Below, piece by piece: positions 7,676 to 16,224 of a DNA stretch of 64,000 bases. This stretch comes from Nocardioides turkmenicus (GTDB lineage: Bacteria; Actinomycetota; Actinomycetes; Propionibacteriales; Nocardioidaceae), in assembly GCF_011045035.1 (NCBI RefSeq), contig NZ_JAALAA010000002.1, positions 1 through 64,000 of the forward strand, in the 5' to 3' direction. Made by a program: the position numbers and the translations under genes. Numbering within the stretch: the stretch's first letter is position 1; every line of letters begins with the position of its first letter. Under the pieces are notes generated by a model. It saw only the letters and a program-made list of their open reading frames with translations, did not search any database and was not told where the DNA came from.

Positions 7676-8392
7676 TCACTTCTCCAGCTCGGCCAGGTCG
7701 AAGACCTCGTCGGGGGCTGGCTCCTCGACCCGGAACTCCTTGTCGAAGTCGGAGAAGGTGAGCTCGCCGGCGCTGCCCTGGGTCCACTTCACGATCCGGT
7801 GGGGCTCGGCGGCCAGGACGTACGTCCGGCTCTCGGTGTCGCCGTGGGTGACGTCGAGGCGCACGGACGGCCCGTCGGCGGCCATCGCCGGGCCGATCGC
7901 CTGCGCCTCGGCCTCCGCCGGGACCATCTGGGCAGTGAGGCTGTCGATGCTGCAGAAGGCACGCAGGCTGGCCATCTCACCCTCGAGCTTGACCCACTTC
8001 TTGCCGACCCGCTTGGCGATGCGCTCACCCTCGCCCTTGGCCGGTGCGATCGACTTCCAGAACGCCTCGTCGCCCTGGTACCAGGCCGAGCCGGCGATGG
8101 AGCGGAGCGAGATCTCGCCGTCGCCGATGCTGACCTTGCCGACACAGCTGTCCTCGGCGGAGACGTCGAGGTCGACGGTGATCTTGGTGCCCTGCGGGTC
8201 GAGTACGTCGCCCTCGACGTGGACGGTGTCGAGGTCGTGCATCGCGGTCCGGGCGTGCTCGGCGATCTGGTTGCCGGGCTGCTTCGCGTACTCGCGCGCC
8301 TGGGACAGGGTTCCCTCCGGGTCGCCACAGCCGGCGAGAGCGCTGGTCAGCGCGACGATGAGGACGGTCGTGGGCACGGCATGGCGAAACAC
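7676..8392 (-). CDS. LppX/LprAFG-like lipoprotein
   Basis: An exported lipoprotein of about 238 residues. GTG at 8392 was chosen because it places a compact signal peptide (FRHAVPTTVLIVALTSALAGC) directly at the N-terminus. The lipobox ends ALAGC. The mature part has the layout of the LppX/LprG family: a statistically beta-rich body with VHVEGDVLDPQGTKITVDLDVS, then IAGSAWYQGDEAFWKS and GKKWVKLE. Family members carry lipids or acyl glycolipids across the cell envelope of actinobacteria. Two cysteines (DSCVGK and AFCSID) may pair. The gene lies 31 bases after the sirtuin gene, perhaps co-transcribed. The substrate is unknown. Confidence 0.75.
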   Translation of the reverse strand: MFRHAVPTTVLIVALTSALAGCGDPEGTLSQAREYAKQPGNQIAEHARTAMHDLDTVHVEGDVLDPQGTKITVDLDVSAEDSCVGKVSIGDGEISLRSIAGSAWYQGDEAFWKSIAPAKGEGERIAKRVGKKWVKLEGEMASLRAFCSIDSLTAQMVPAEAEAQAIGPAMAADGPSVRLDVTHGDTESRTYVLAAEPHRIVKWTQGSAGELTFSDFDKEFRVEEPAPDEVFDLAELEK

Positions 8393-8423
8393 GCGGCCTA
8401 TCGTGACAGAAATTACGAGGGGG

Positions 8424-9125
8424 TCAACGCGACAGCGCCTGCACGTCGGCAACCCACTCGGGCACCAGTTTGCCGGCCGGTCCATGGCGGGCGTCGTCGA
8501 AGAGGTGCGAGGTCTCGGACGGGTCCAGGTTGAGCTCGAGCGTCTTGGCTCCGGCGAGGGCGGCCATGCGTACGAACCCCGCGGCCGGGTAGACCGCGCC
8601 GCTGGTGCCAATCGCGACGAAGAGATCGGCCTCGACGAGAGCGCGCTCGATCACATCGAGGTCGTAGGGCATCTCGCCGAACCACACCACGTCGGGCCTC
8701 AGGGTGTCGTTGCCGCAGCCCGGACAGGCCGGCGCGTCGCCGAGGTCGTCGTCCCAGGCGAACCGGCCCTGGCACGAGTCGCAGAGGGCCGAGAGCAGCT
8801 CGCCGTGCATGTGCACGACCCGGCGGGAGCCGGCTCGCTCGTGGAGGTCGTCGACGTTCTGCGTGACCACCAGCAGCTCGTCGCCGAGGACCTGCTCGAG
8901 CCTGGCCAGCGCGAGGTGGGCAGGGTTGGGCACCACCGACCGCAGCTCGCGGCGGCGGTCGTCGTAGAACCGGTGGACCGTCGCCGGATCGCGATGGAAC
9001 GCCTCGGGCGTGGCCACGTCGTCGACATGGTGGCCCTGCCAGAGGCCATCGGCGTCCCGGAAGGTCGCGAGACCGCTCTCTGCGGAGATCCCGGCTCCGG
9101 TCAGCACGACAACTTTCACAAGCAT
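8424..9125 (-). CDS. Sir2-family NAD-dependent protein deacylase (sirtuin, class III)
   Basis: A 233-residue sirtuin that removes acyl groups from lysine using NAD. GAGISAESGLATFRD (10-23) binds NAD, TQNVDDLH is near 89, and His107 in HMHGE is the catalytic base. Cys115, Cys118, Cys134 and Cys137 form the zinc site. Tyr54 and Arg57 (FYDDR) match the YxxR pair that recognises acidic acyl groups in SIRT5/CobB-type enzymes, so desuccinylase activity is likely besides deacetylation. The length suits this short bacterial class. The ATG start at 9125 sits right before the Rossmann strand, so there is no N-terminal extension. It may be co-transcribed with the lipoprotein gene downstream. Confidence 0.92.
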   Translation of the reverse strand: MLVKVVVLTGAGISAESGLATFRDADGLWQGHHVDDVATPEAFHRDPATVHRFYDDRRRELRSVVPNPAHLALARLEQVLGDELLVVTQNVDDLHERAGSRRVVHMHGELLSALCDSCQGRFAWDDDLGDAPACPGCGNDTLRPDVVWFGEMPYDLDVIERALVEADLFVAIGTSGAVYPAAGFVRMAALAGAKTLELNLDPSETSHLFDDARHGPAGKLVPEWVADVQALSR

Positions 9126-9258
9126 TCAGGCTACCGAGGTTGACGAAGCATCCGCTGCCCCCGGACGGCCATTTTGGTCACACGATCGGTATGGACTTTT
9201 TCTGTAAAGGCCCCTTACTGTAATTCGGGTTCCTACAGTTCCCCACTCGGGAGGTCCC

Positions 9259-10419
9259 ATGCTGACCAGACGATCTGTACTGACCGCCACCTCTGCCGCC
9301 CTCGCCCTGCCGCTCCTCGGCGCGACCCCGTGGCAGGCCCAGGCGATGCGGACACAGGGCGCCAGCGCCCAGGCCGCGATCCGACTCCGCTTCGTCAACC
9401 GGACCGGTGCGTACGACAACGCCTCCATCCACTTCTACGTCGTCGGGACCAACCTGGCGACGGGCGAGCAGTCCCGGGTCACGCCCGAGGGCACGCTCGT
9501 TCCGGTCTCCCTCGCCGACAACGGCGCCGACGGCTACGCCGACTACGCGATCCCGTTCTCGAGCAGCGGCGACACGCTCTCCCAGATCCCCGCCGACATG
9601 TCCGGACGGATCTACTTCTCGCTCGGCGACAAGCTGAAGTTCAAGGTCAACGAGGGCAACGCGCTCGCCTACCCGGCGGCCTGGGTCGAGTCCGACCCCA
9701 GCTACGGCGTGCTGCACGACTGCGTCGAGTTCACCTACAAGAGCGGCCGGATCTACTGCAACACCACCATGGTCGACATGTTCAGCGTCCCGCTCTCGAT
9801 CGCGCTGACCGGCGAGCAGTCGCCGACCACCGGCACCCTCGTCGAGGGAGGCCGCGCGAAGATCTTCTCCGCCGTCTCCGCCTCGCCCGACTTCGCCTCG
9901 CTCGTCGTCGACGACCGCCGGATCATCGCGCCAGGACACGGGCTGGACGCCGGGAGGTTCTCCACGACCTACTTCGACACCTACATCGACCAGGTCTGGT
10001 CGAAGTACGCCGGCGAGCCGCTCGTCGTGAAGGCCAACAACACCACCTTCACCGGCCGCGTCAGCGGCGACCAGTTCGTCTTCGACGGCGGGGTCAAGGC
10101 GTTCAGCCGCCCCTCGACCCGCGACGTGCTCTTCTGCGACGGCGCCCTGGCCGCGCCCAACGACGGCATCACCGGCCCCGTCGCCGCCGTGCTCGGCGCC
10201 GGCTTCAACCGGACCACGCTGCTCGCCTCCGCCGACCAGCCCACCGGCGACCCCGCCGGGTTCTACCAGGGCTCGCCGGTCCATGCGTACTGCAAGGCGA
10301 TGCACGACAACACCGTCGACGGGAAGGCCTACGGGTTCGCCTTCGACGACGTCGGCGGCTTCGCCTCGTACGTCGAGGACAACGCCTCCGAGATGGCGGT
10401 GACGCTCACCCCGTTCTGA
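9259..10419 (+). CDS. Secreted beta-1,3-glucanase, glycoside hydrolase family 64
   Basis: A 386-residue enzyme with a Tat-type signal peptide: TRRSVL near residue 3, a hydrophobic run and an AxA cleavage site near 28. The body matches GH64 (laminaripentaose-producing beta-1,3-glucanase, thaumatin-like fold). Typical blocks are IRLRFVNRTGAYDNASIHFYVVG, GRIYFSLG, HDCVEFTYKSGRIYCNTTMVDMFSVPL and a conserved C-terminal YxGSPVHAYCKAMH region. By comparison with the family, Glu157 (CVEFTY) and Asp173 (VDMFSVP) are the likely catalytic pair. It should hydrolyse fungal or callose-type glucan outside the cell. GGGAGG precedes the ATG. A short ACTGTA...TACAGT inverted repeat upstream might be regulatory. 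No sugar transporter adjoins it. Confidence 0.88.
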   Translation: MLTRRSVLTATSAALALPLLGATPWQAQAMRTQGASAQAAIRLRFVNRTGAYDNASIHFYVVGTNLATGEQSRVTPEGTLVPVSLADNGADGYADYAIPFSSSGDTLSQIPADMSGRIYFSLGDKLKFKVNEGNALAYPAAWVESDPSYGVLHDCVEFTYKSGRIYCNTTMVDMFSVPLSIALTGEQSPTTGTLVEGGRAKIFSAVSASPDFASLVVDDRRIIAPGHGLDAGRFSTTYFDTYIDQVWSKYAGEPLVVKANNTTFTGRVSGDQFVFDGGVKAFSRPSTRDVLFCDGALAAPNDGITGPVAAVLGAGFNRTTLLASADQPTGDPAGFYQGSPVHAYCKAMHDNTVDGKAYGFAFDDVGGFASYVEDNASEMAVTLTPF

Positions 10420-10482
10420 CCTGTCGCCTCCCCTCTATCGGGGATCGCCGGCATCACACGCCCAGCACGCCACGAGGGCCCG

Positions 10483-10488
10483 TACGGT
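10483..10488 (+). promoter_or_regulatory. Leaderless-type -10 box (TACGGT)
   Basis: TACGGT ends six bases before the ATG at 10495 and no ribosome site is present, the layout of a leaderless actinobacterial transcript. Confidence 0.4.
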
Positions 10489-10494
10489 CGCACC

Positions 10495-10905
10495 ATGACG
10501 TACGTCGTCCTCGTGGCGTGGCTCGTCCAGGCAGCGGTCGGGGTCCTGCTGCTGACGGGCTGGCTCCGGCGCGGCCGCGGCCGGACGCCGATCGTCCTCA
10601 GCCACGTGGTGGCCTCCGTCCTCGGGGTCGCCTCCTGGATCACGTACGTCCTGACCGACCGGGTCCTGTGGGCGTGGGCCGCCATCGTCCTCATCACGAT
10701 CGGCAACAGCTTCGGCGACATGATGCTGCTGCGTCGTGCGCGAGCGATGGGCGGACGCCACCTCTCGACGGTCAACGCCTACATGGTCGCGCTGCGTTCG
10801 ATGTTCAAGGGCCGGCTTCCGCTCCGGGTCAGCTTCCATGCGGTGTTCGCCGGGGTCGTCTACTTCTCCACCCTGGCCGTCTGCATCGTCGACACCGTCG
10901 GGTGA
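10495..10905 (+). CDS. Small integral membrane protein, unknown
   Basis: A 136-residue protein with four predicted membrane helices (about residues 3-22, 32-53, 58-80 and 113-133) and a basic loop between helices 3 and 4 (RRARAMGGRHLSTVNAY). No enzymatic motif is visible and I do not recognise a family. The TACGGT box six bases before the start suggests a leaderless message. It is followed, 45 bases later, by another membrane protein gene on the same strand. Confidence 0.7.
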   Translation: MTYVVLVAWLVQAAVGVLLLTGWLRRGRGRTPIVLSHVVASVLGVASWITYVLTDRVLWAWAAIVLITIGNSFGDMMLLRRARAMGGRHLSTVNAYMVALRSMFKGRLPLRVSFHAVFAGVVYFSTLAVCIVDTVG

Positions 10906-10950
10906 CGCATTGTCGGTGCGGGGCGCCGTTGCTGTCGGGATACTGACCCC

Positions 10951-11502
10951 ATGGGTGCAGGGGGCGCGGTTCTGATCATCGTCGTCGGCGCAGTGCTGCT
11001 GTTCCTGGTGGCGGTCGCGCTCGTCCTGCTCGTTGCGGCCGCGGTGGTGCGGGCGTCCGGGAAGAACCCGAGGCCGCTGGCGTGGACCGGGGTCGGCGTG
11101 CTCGCGATCCCGGTGCTCTTCGTCGCGACGCTCGTCGTGTGGGCGCAGACCGTCCGAGACCCCGACACCATCGAGCTCGACCTGCGTGAGCCGGTCCTGC
11201 TCTCCAGCCTGCCCGAGGACAACGAGGAGTTCCCCGGGATGCGCGACTACGACAGCAAGCACGTCGACCTGGTGCTGCCCGACGGCGAGCGGTTCGAGGC
11301 CGAGGTCGACGGGGTCCTGGTCTGGTCCGACGACGGGTACGTCACGCGGGTCACCTTCGACCGGCGAGCCCGCGAGCAGGGCGAGGCCGAGTCGCTCGGC
11401 GAGACCTGGGAGGCCGCGCTGGGCGGCTCCGGCACCGTCGAGGTCCAGCCGGACTACTCGGACCACGGGCGGGTGCGCGGCGAGGTGCTCGCCGCGCCCT
11501 AG
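10951..11502 (+). CDS. Membrane-anchored protein of unknown function
   Basis: A 183-residue protein with two N-terminal membrane helices (about residues 5-33 and 43-64) and a soluble C-terminal domain rich in acidic residues. The soluble part contains the segments SSLPEDNEEFPGMRDYDSKHV and VTRVTFDRRAREQGE. It probably projects from the membrane. No family or catalytic motif is recognised. It ends 18 bases from the stop of the converging ABC permease gene, so no separate terminator fits between them. Confidence 0.65.
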   Translation: MGAGGAVLIIVVGAVLLFLVAVALVLLVAAAVVRASGKNPRPLAWTGVGVLAIPVLFVATLVVWAQTVRDPDTIELDLREPVLLSSLPEDNEEFPGMRDYDSKHVDLVLPDGERFEAEVDGVLVWSDDGYVTRVTFDRRAREQGEAESLGETWEAALGGSGTVEVQPDYSDHGRVRGEVLAAP

Positions 11503-11520
11503 CCGCCCCACGCCACCCGG

Positions 11521-12351
11521 TCATCGCCCCAGCCGGCGCAGTCGGGCCATGGCCAACGGCAGGCAGATCGCGATGATGGCGACCGGCCAGAGCACGGCCA
11601 TGGTGAGGGCGTGCTCGCCGACCCAGGAGGTGGCCGGGGCGGCCATGTTGCCGAAGAGCTCGCGGGTGGCGATGACGGTCGAGGAGAGCGGGTTCCACTC
11701 GGCGGGGACGGCCAGCCAGCCCGGCATCAGGTCGGTCGGCACGATCGTGTCGGCGACCATGGCGAGCGGGAAGACGAGCGCGAAGTACTTCATCGCCGCC
11801 TCCGGACCGCTGACCAGCAGGCCGAGCAGGATGCCGACCCAGGAGAACGCCATCCTGAGCAGGACCAGGAGCCCCAGCGCGGCGATCACCGCGCCGACCC
11901 CGAGATGGGCCTGCCAGCCGAACAGGGTCCCGAGCGCCAGCAGGATGCTGAGCTCCACGACCGCCAGGATCACGTCGGCCAGAGCGCGCCCGGCCAGCAC
12001 GGCCACCGGCGACATGGGGAGGGATCGCATCCGGTCGAGCACCCCGCCGCGTACGTCCTCGGCGACGGAGATCGTGGTGTTGCCGATGCCGAACGCCATG
12101 GTGAGCGCGAAGAGGCCGGGGAGCAGGAACTCGCGGTACTCGTCCCCCGGCACGTTCATCGCGACCCCGAAGGCCTCGCCGAAGACGAAGCCGAACATGG
12201 CCACCGCCATCACCGGGATCATCAGCGTGCCGAGGAGCTCGTCGGGGCGGCGTACGAGATGGAGGAGGTGGCGTTTGGCCACCACCCAGGTGTCGACCGT
12301 CGCCCACGTGATGCGTGATCCGTGGACGGTGGGTTCGGTCACTGTGGTCAT
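11521..12351 (-). CDS. ABC-2 type exporter permease (DrrB-like)
   Basis: A 276-residue ABC-2 permease with an N-terminal soluble stretch and six predicted helices. The family signature region is PGLFALTMAFGIGNTTISVAEDVRGGVLDRMRSLPMSPVAVLAGRALADV. The ATG at 12351 lies one base after the ATPase stop (TGAGATG), so the two are translationally coupled and form one exporter. DrrAB-like systems export hydrophobic antibiotics or lipids. The substrate here is unknown. The upstream two-component genes may control it. Confidence 0.88.
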   Translation of the reverse strand: MTTVTEPTVHGSRITWATVDTWVVAKRHLLHLVRRPDELLGTLMIPVMAVAMFGFVFGEAFGVAMNVPGDEYREFLLPGLFALTMAFGIGNTTISVAEDVRGGVLDRMRSLPMSPVAVLAGRALADVILAVVELSILLALGTLFGWQAHLGVGAVIAALGLLVLLRMAFSWVGILLGLLVSGPEAAMKYFALVFPLAMVADTIVPTDLMPGWLAVPAEWNPLSSTVIATRELFGNMAAPATSWVGEHALTMAVLWPVAIIAICLPLAMARLRRLGR

Positions 12352-12352
12352 C

Positions 12353-13093
12353 TCAGGCCCCCTCGGTGATGAGCAGGAACGCCTCGTCGAGGTCGCGGCC
12401 ACCGACGCTGGACTTGAGCTCGGCGGGCGTCCCCTCGGCGACGACCCGGCCGCGGTCGACCATCGTGATGCGTGAACACAGCCGGTCGGCCTCCTCCAGG
12501 TACTGGGTGGTGAGCAGCACGGTCGTGCCCGAGTCGGCCAGCTCGCGGACGGCGTCCCAGACCTCGATCCGGCTGCGCGGGTCGAGGCCGGTGGTGGGCT
12601 CGTCGAGGAAGAGCACCCGGGGGCTGCGGATCAGGCTGACCGCCAGATCGAGCCGCCTGCGCATGCCCCCGGAGTAGCCCCGCACCGGACGGCCGGCGGC
12701 CTCGACGAGGTCGAAGCGCTCGAGCAGCTCGTCGGCTCGGGCTCGAGCCTCGCGGGCTCGCATCCGGTGCAGGCGGGCGAACATCTCCAGGTTCTGGCGA
12801 CCGCTCAGGATACCGTCGACGGCCGCGTACTGGCCGGCGATGCCGATCCGCGCCCGCACGCCCGCCCGGTCGCGAGCCACGTTGCGGCCGGCGACCCAGG
12901 CCTGGCCGGAGTCGAAGCTCGCGAGCGTGGCGAGGATGCGTACGGTCGTGGTCTTGCCGGCTCCGTTCGGGCCGAGCAGGCCGTGGACCGTGCCGGCGGG
13001 GACGGCGAGGTCGATGCCGTCCAGGGCGGCACCGCGGCCGGGGTAGCTCTTGCGGAGTCCCTGGGTCCAGATCGCGGGCTCGTCGGTGATCAT
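12353..13093 (-). CDS. ABC exporter ATPase (DrrA-like)
   Basis: A 246-residue nucleotide-binding subunit. Walker A is GPNGAGKTTT (near residue 40), the Q-loop lies in IAGQYAAVDG, the signature is YSGGMRRRLDLA, Walker B is VLFLDEPTTGLD, and the switch His is replaced by Gln in LLTTQYLEEADRL, as is usual in DrrA-type proteins. The ATG at 13093 overlaps the hydrolase stop in ATGA and follows GGAGG. It drives the ABC-2 permease encoded next. It lacks the long C-terminal extension of some DrrA proteins, so it is a minimal version. Confidence 0.92.
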   Translation of the reverse strand: MITDEPAIWTQGLRKSYPGRGAALDGIDLAVPAGTVHGLLGPNGAGKTTTVRILATLASFDSGQAWVAGRNVARDRAGVRARIGIAGQYAAVDGILSGRQNLEMFARLHRMRAREARARADELLERFDLVEAAGRPVRGYSGGMRRRLDLAVSLIRSPRVLFLDEPTTGLDPRSRIEVWDAVRELADSGTTVLLTTQYLEEADRLCSRITMVDRGRVVAEGTPAELKSSVGGRDLDEAFLLITEGA

Positions 13094-13926
13094 GCTGCTG
13101 CCTCCAGTTCTGTCGGTCGAGCCGACGTGGTGAGGGACGAACGGCGGCGCGTCGGGCCCGACGCGTTCGTCACCTCGTCGTAGCGGCCCAGAGCGATCCG
13201 GGCGATGTTGAGCAGCGACTCGCTGCCCTCGGTGTAGTAGCCGCAGTGGCCGGGGATGTCGCCGGTCCCGAAGCGGGTCGCGCCCAGCTCGGGATGCAGC
13301 GGGCCGCGCCCCAGACCGAGTCGGCCGAGGCGTACCTGCGGGACGAGCCGAATCCGGTCGGTCTCGCCGTACGCCGCCCAGAGCCGGGTGCGTGACCCGA
13401 GCTCGGAGCGGTGCACCACGCCCATCCCGGGGCTGCCCAGCGCCACGCAGTCCTCGGCGCGGGCGCTCGCCAGGGCGAGGCCGGCGACGGTCGAGCCATA
13501 GCTGTGCCCGACCAGGGTGAGATGGGCGGCGCGCGGCAGGTAGTGGGTGAGGGCGGCCAGGTCGCGGGCGCCGGCGTAGGCGGGCCCGTTGGTGATCGCG
13601 TTGTACCACTCCGGCGGCGAGTGGTAGCCCAGCCAGACCACGACGGCCGACCGGCTCTCGGGCGCGATCTCCTGCATCGTACGCAGCAGCAGCTGCCCCC
13701 GGGAGCGCGGACTGTGGGCCTCGGTGCTGGTGAAGTAGTTGCCGAGGTGGTGGCCGTTGCCGGGCACCAGGACCGCGACGTGGTCGGCGGTCACGACATC
13801 CCCGAAGGCCTCCACGACCCGTGCCCCTCCGGGCGGGTCGCAGGCGAGGAGGCGCCCACCGATTGTTCCGTCGATGGTTCCATCGGCCTCGTTGAGGCCG
13901 TACCTGAGCGGCGTCACAACTGTCAT
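13090..13926 (-). CDS. Alpha/beta hydrolase, DUF1023 family
   Basis: A 278-residue serine hydrolase fold. GHSYGST carries the nucleophile Ser, LVPGNGHHLGNY near residue 53 gives the oxyanion region, and the C-terminal HCGYYTEGSES has a candidate catalytic His. The pattern fits the actinobacterial DUF1023 family, whose substrates are largely undefined. The usual long N-terminal coiled region of that family is absent, so this is a short form. It overlaps the ABC ATPase gene by four bases, which links the hydrolase to export, perhaps by processing the exported compound. That is a guess. Confidence 0.8.
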   Translation of the reverse strand: MTVVTPLRYGLNEADGTIDGTIGGRLLACDPPGGARVVEAFGDVVTADHVAVLVPGNGHHLGNYFTSTEAHSPRSRGQLLLRTMQEIAPESRSAVVVWLGYHSPPEWYNAITNGPAYAGARDLAALTHYLPRAAHLTLVGHSYGSTVAGLALASARAEDCVALGSPGMGVVHRSELGSRTRLWAAYGETDRIRLVPQVRLGRLGLGRGPLHPELGATRFGTGDIPGHCGYYTEGSESLLNIARIALGRYDEVTNASGPTRRRSSLTTSARPTELEAAA

Positions 13927-13987
13927 GGCTGTGACGCTAGGTTTCAGGTCCCCCGCCGCGCGTCACTCTGGGGAGCCAATCGACCCC

Positions 13988-13999
13988 CTACCGGGGTAG
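13988..13999. promoter_or_regulatory. Operator-like inverted repeat CTACC-GG-GGTAG
   Basis: Five-base arms around GG, 62-73 bases before the hydrolase start and just beyond the response regulator stop. A site for the adjacent NarL-type regulator is plausible, not shown. Confidence 0.4.
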
Positions 14000-14028
14000 T
14001 GCGGGATGACCCTGAGGGCCCGGTCAGG

Positions 14029-14691
14029 CTAGACGTGCGGAGCGACCAGGCCGCTCTCGTAGGCGAAGACGACGGCCTGGGCTCGGTCGCGCAGGCCGAG
14101 CTTGCCGAGGATGCGGCTGACGTGGGTCTTCACGGTCTGCTCGGCGAGGAAGAGCTCGGCGGCGATCTCGCTGTTGGACCTGCCGCGGGCGATGTTCTCG
14201 AGTACCTCGCGCTCACGCTCGGTGAGCTGCTTGAGGCGCGGGTCGGCGCGGCGGCGACGGGGAGCGCGGGCGAACTGCGCGATCACCTGCCGGGTCACCG
14301 ACGGCGAGAGCAGCGCCTCGCCGGCATGGACCACCCGGATCGCGGAGGCGAGCTCGTCGGGCGAGGCGTCCTTGAGGAGGAACCCGCTGGCGCCGAGGCG
14401 CAGCGACTCGTGGACGTACTCGTCGGCGTCGAACGTGGTCAGCATGACCACCCTGGTCTGGGCCGTGGTCGGGTTCTCGGAGAGCTGCCGGAGCGCCTCG
14501 ATGCCGTCCATCACCGGCATCCGGACGTCCATCAGCACCACGTCGGGATGCGTACGCCGCACCACCTGCAACGCCTCGGAGCCGTCTGCCGCGGTGCCGA
14601 CGACCTCGATGTCCGGCTGGGTGCTGAGCAGCGCCACGAAGCCGGAGCGCACCATCTCCTGGTCGTCGACGACCACGATTCTCACCGTCAC
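14029..14691 (-). CDS. NarL/LuxR-type response regulator
   Basis: A 220-residue regulator with an N-terminal receiver domain (acidic pocket VVVDDQE, phospho-acceptor Asp55 in LMDVRMP, Thr in LTTFD, Lys in LLKDAS). A C-terminal LuxR helix-turn-helix follows (LTEREREVLENIARGRSNSEIAAELFLAEQTVKTHVSRILGKL, about 154-197). The GTG start overlaps the kinase stop in GTGA and follows AGGAAG. It should bind DNA as a dimer when phosphorylated by the kinase encoded upstream. The obvious targets are the DUF1023 hydrolase and ABC exporter genes that follow on the same strand. Confidence 0.93.
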   Translation of the reverse strand: MTVRIVVVDDQEMVRSGFVALLSTQPDIEVVGTAADGSEALQVVRRTHPDVVLMDVRMPVMDGIEALRQLSENPTTAQTRVVMLTTFDADEYVHESLRLGASGFLLKDASPDELASAIRVVHAGEALLSPSVTRQVIAQFARAPRRRRADPRLKQLTEREREVLENIARGRSNSEIAAELFLAEQTVKTHVSRILGKLGLRDRAQAVVFAYESGLVAPHV

Positions 14692-15872
14692 GGGGTCTTC
14701 CTACCGCGTTCGATCGGGGTGCGCACAGCCGTTTCGACCGGGAGTCTCGCCTCGACGACGAACTCGTCGTCGACCGGTCCGGCAGTGAGACTGCCGCCGA
14801 CAGCAGCGGCTCGTTCGCGCATCCCGATCAGCCCGTGCCCACCACCAGTCGCCTCGATGGCGGGAGCGGCGCCGTCGAGCCGGTTGGCGATGCGTACGGT
14901 CAGGTCCTCTGCTTGGTCGATGTCGATGCTCACCGCCTCGCTGGGGGCGTGACGGCGGGCGTTGCTGAGCGCTTCCTGCACGATCCGGTAGGCCGCGGTG
15001 CCGACCTCGGGCGCCACGTCGGCGAGCTCGGGAAGGTCGCCGCGCACCTCGACCCGCTGGCCGGTCCCGCGGGCAGACTCGAAGAGCTCGCCCAGCCCGT
15101 CGATGCCCGGCACCGGGACCCGGCCCGACTGCCCCTCCTCCGTACGCAGCACGTCGAGCACCCCACGCATCTGCCGCAGCGCCGACGCCGCCAGGTCGGC
15201 GATCTCGGCGAACTCGGCCTCAGCCGCCGGGCTGACGTCGTCGACCCGGTGCGGTGCCGACCTGGCCTGCACGGTGATCAGCGACATGTTGTGGGCGATC
15301 ACGTCGTGGAGCTCTCGGGCGATGCGCGCCTTCTCCTCGACGACCGAGCGGCGCTCGTGCTCCTCGCGCAAGGCGCTGCGGCTCTCGGCGAGCCGGCGAG
15401 CGACGGTCGCGAGCGCACCGAGGATCAGCGCGAGCGAGGCGAAGTTCGCGACCTCGCCGAGAGCGGGGACGAAGTCGTTCCAGGCCAGTCCGACGACCGC
15501 CAGCGCCACCCCCGCGGCGACCTGGATGCCCAGGGTGATCGCCGCCAGCCGCCAGCCCGCGACCAGGGTCAGCACGATCAGCACCAGCACCTGCGTCAGC
15601 GTCGGCGGCGGCACCATCCACGGCCAGCCGTCCTCACCCCGGCCCATGATCGCCACCGCGCAGAGCGTCACCGCGACCAAGGACAGGCCGGCGGCCTCGA
15701 CCGGGCGCCACAGCGCGAGCGCGATCGACCCGGCATGAGCACCGCCCAGCAGCAGCGCGACACCCCCGGCGACCGAGTAGGCATCCGCCAGGACGGCCGA
15801 CTGGACGATCCCGAGGACGATCGCGGCGACGTACACAGCCAGTCGTCCGCGCCCCGCCCAGGTCTTCAGCAT
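14688..15872 (-). CDS. Sensor histidine kinase, HisKA_3 (NarX/DesK) type
   Basis: A 394-residue membrane kinase. Five to six hydrophobic segments fill residues 11-155, then come a short linker, the dimerisation helix with phospho-acceptor His189 (ARELHDVIAHNMS) and an ATPase domain (AAYRIVQEALSNARRHA for the N-box, GGHGLIGMRERA for the G-box). It lacks a large extracellular domain, so it probably senses a membrane-located signal such as envelope stress. The ATG at 15872 is chosen because it starts right before the first helix. An upstream in-frame ATG at 15959 would add 29 residues without a recognisable domain. It is paired by a 4-base overlap with the response regulator. Confidence 0.9.
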   Translation of the reverse strand: MLKTWAGRGRLAVYVAAIVLGIVQSAVLADAYSVAGGVALLLGGAHAGSIALALWRPVEAAGLSLVAVTLCAVAIMGRGEDGWPWMVPPPTLTQVLVLIVLTLVAGWRLAAITLGIQVAAGVALAVVGLAWNDFVPALGEVANFASLALILGALATVARRLAESRSALREEHERRSVVEEKARIARELHDVIAHNMSLITVQARSAPHRVDDVSPAAEAEFAEIADLAASALRQMRGVLDVLRTEEGQSGRVPVPGIDGLGELFESARGTGQRVEVRGDLPELADVAPEVGTAAYRIVQEALSNARRHAPSEAVSIDIDQAEDLTVRIANRLDGAAPAIEATGGGHGLIGMRERAAAVGGSLTAGPVDDEFVVEARLPVETAVRTPIERGRKTP

Positions 15873-16003
15873 GATTTCAGTAATACCAGGGCGATGCCTG
15901 GCACATGCCCCTGTGAAGCCCTGCACGCTGAACCGAGAGCTTGTGGCTTCCTCCTCCATGGCCAGGCGATGGAGCGAAAACCTGCTCCTCCCTTCTCGAT
16001 GAG

Positions 16004-16023
16004 GTGAACGAAGGTTCGTTCAC
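16004..16023. promoter_or_regulatory. 20-bp perfect palindrome, TetR-type operator candidate
   Basis: GTGAACGAAGGTTCGTTCAC has perfect 9-bp arms around GG. It lies 132 bases upstream of the kinase start and 29 bp centre to centre from a second, similar site. The AACGAA/TTCGTT arms are typical of TetR-family operators. Confidence 0.6.
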
Positions 16024-16030
16024 GCGTCCG

Positions 16031-16054
16031 GGACGAATGAAAGTTCGTTCGTCC
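16031..16054. promoter_or_regulatory. Second palindrome of the tandem operator pair
   Basis: Arms GGACGAATGAA and TTCGTTCGTCC around AG, 11 bp with one mismatch. It shares the GAA-TTCGTTC core with the site at 16004, so one regulator probably binds both. Confidence 0.55.
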
Positions 16055-16155
16055 GCCGAAGGTAGGGGCACGGCGCGATCCAACCGAACGGCGGGCCAAG
16101 AGCGTCGCGTCACGAGCAAATACTGGATCTGGTGAAGGGCATCCCGACTCTGTCG

Positions 16156-16224
16156 CTGGTGAAGTGGTCGATCTGGGCTCTCTCGAGCGCCTCCGGCTGA
16201 CCCGAATCGACCACTTCTCACCAG
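16156..16224. repeat. Long hairpin (17-19-base arms)
   Basis: CTGGTGAAGTGGTCGAT at 16156-16172 pairs with 16206-16224, the complement except for a 2-base insertion, around a 33-base loop. It may be a terminator, an operator or a repeat scar. Confidence 0.45.
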
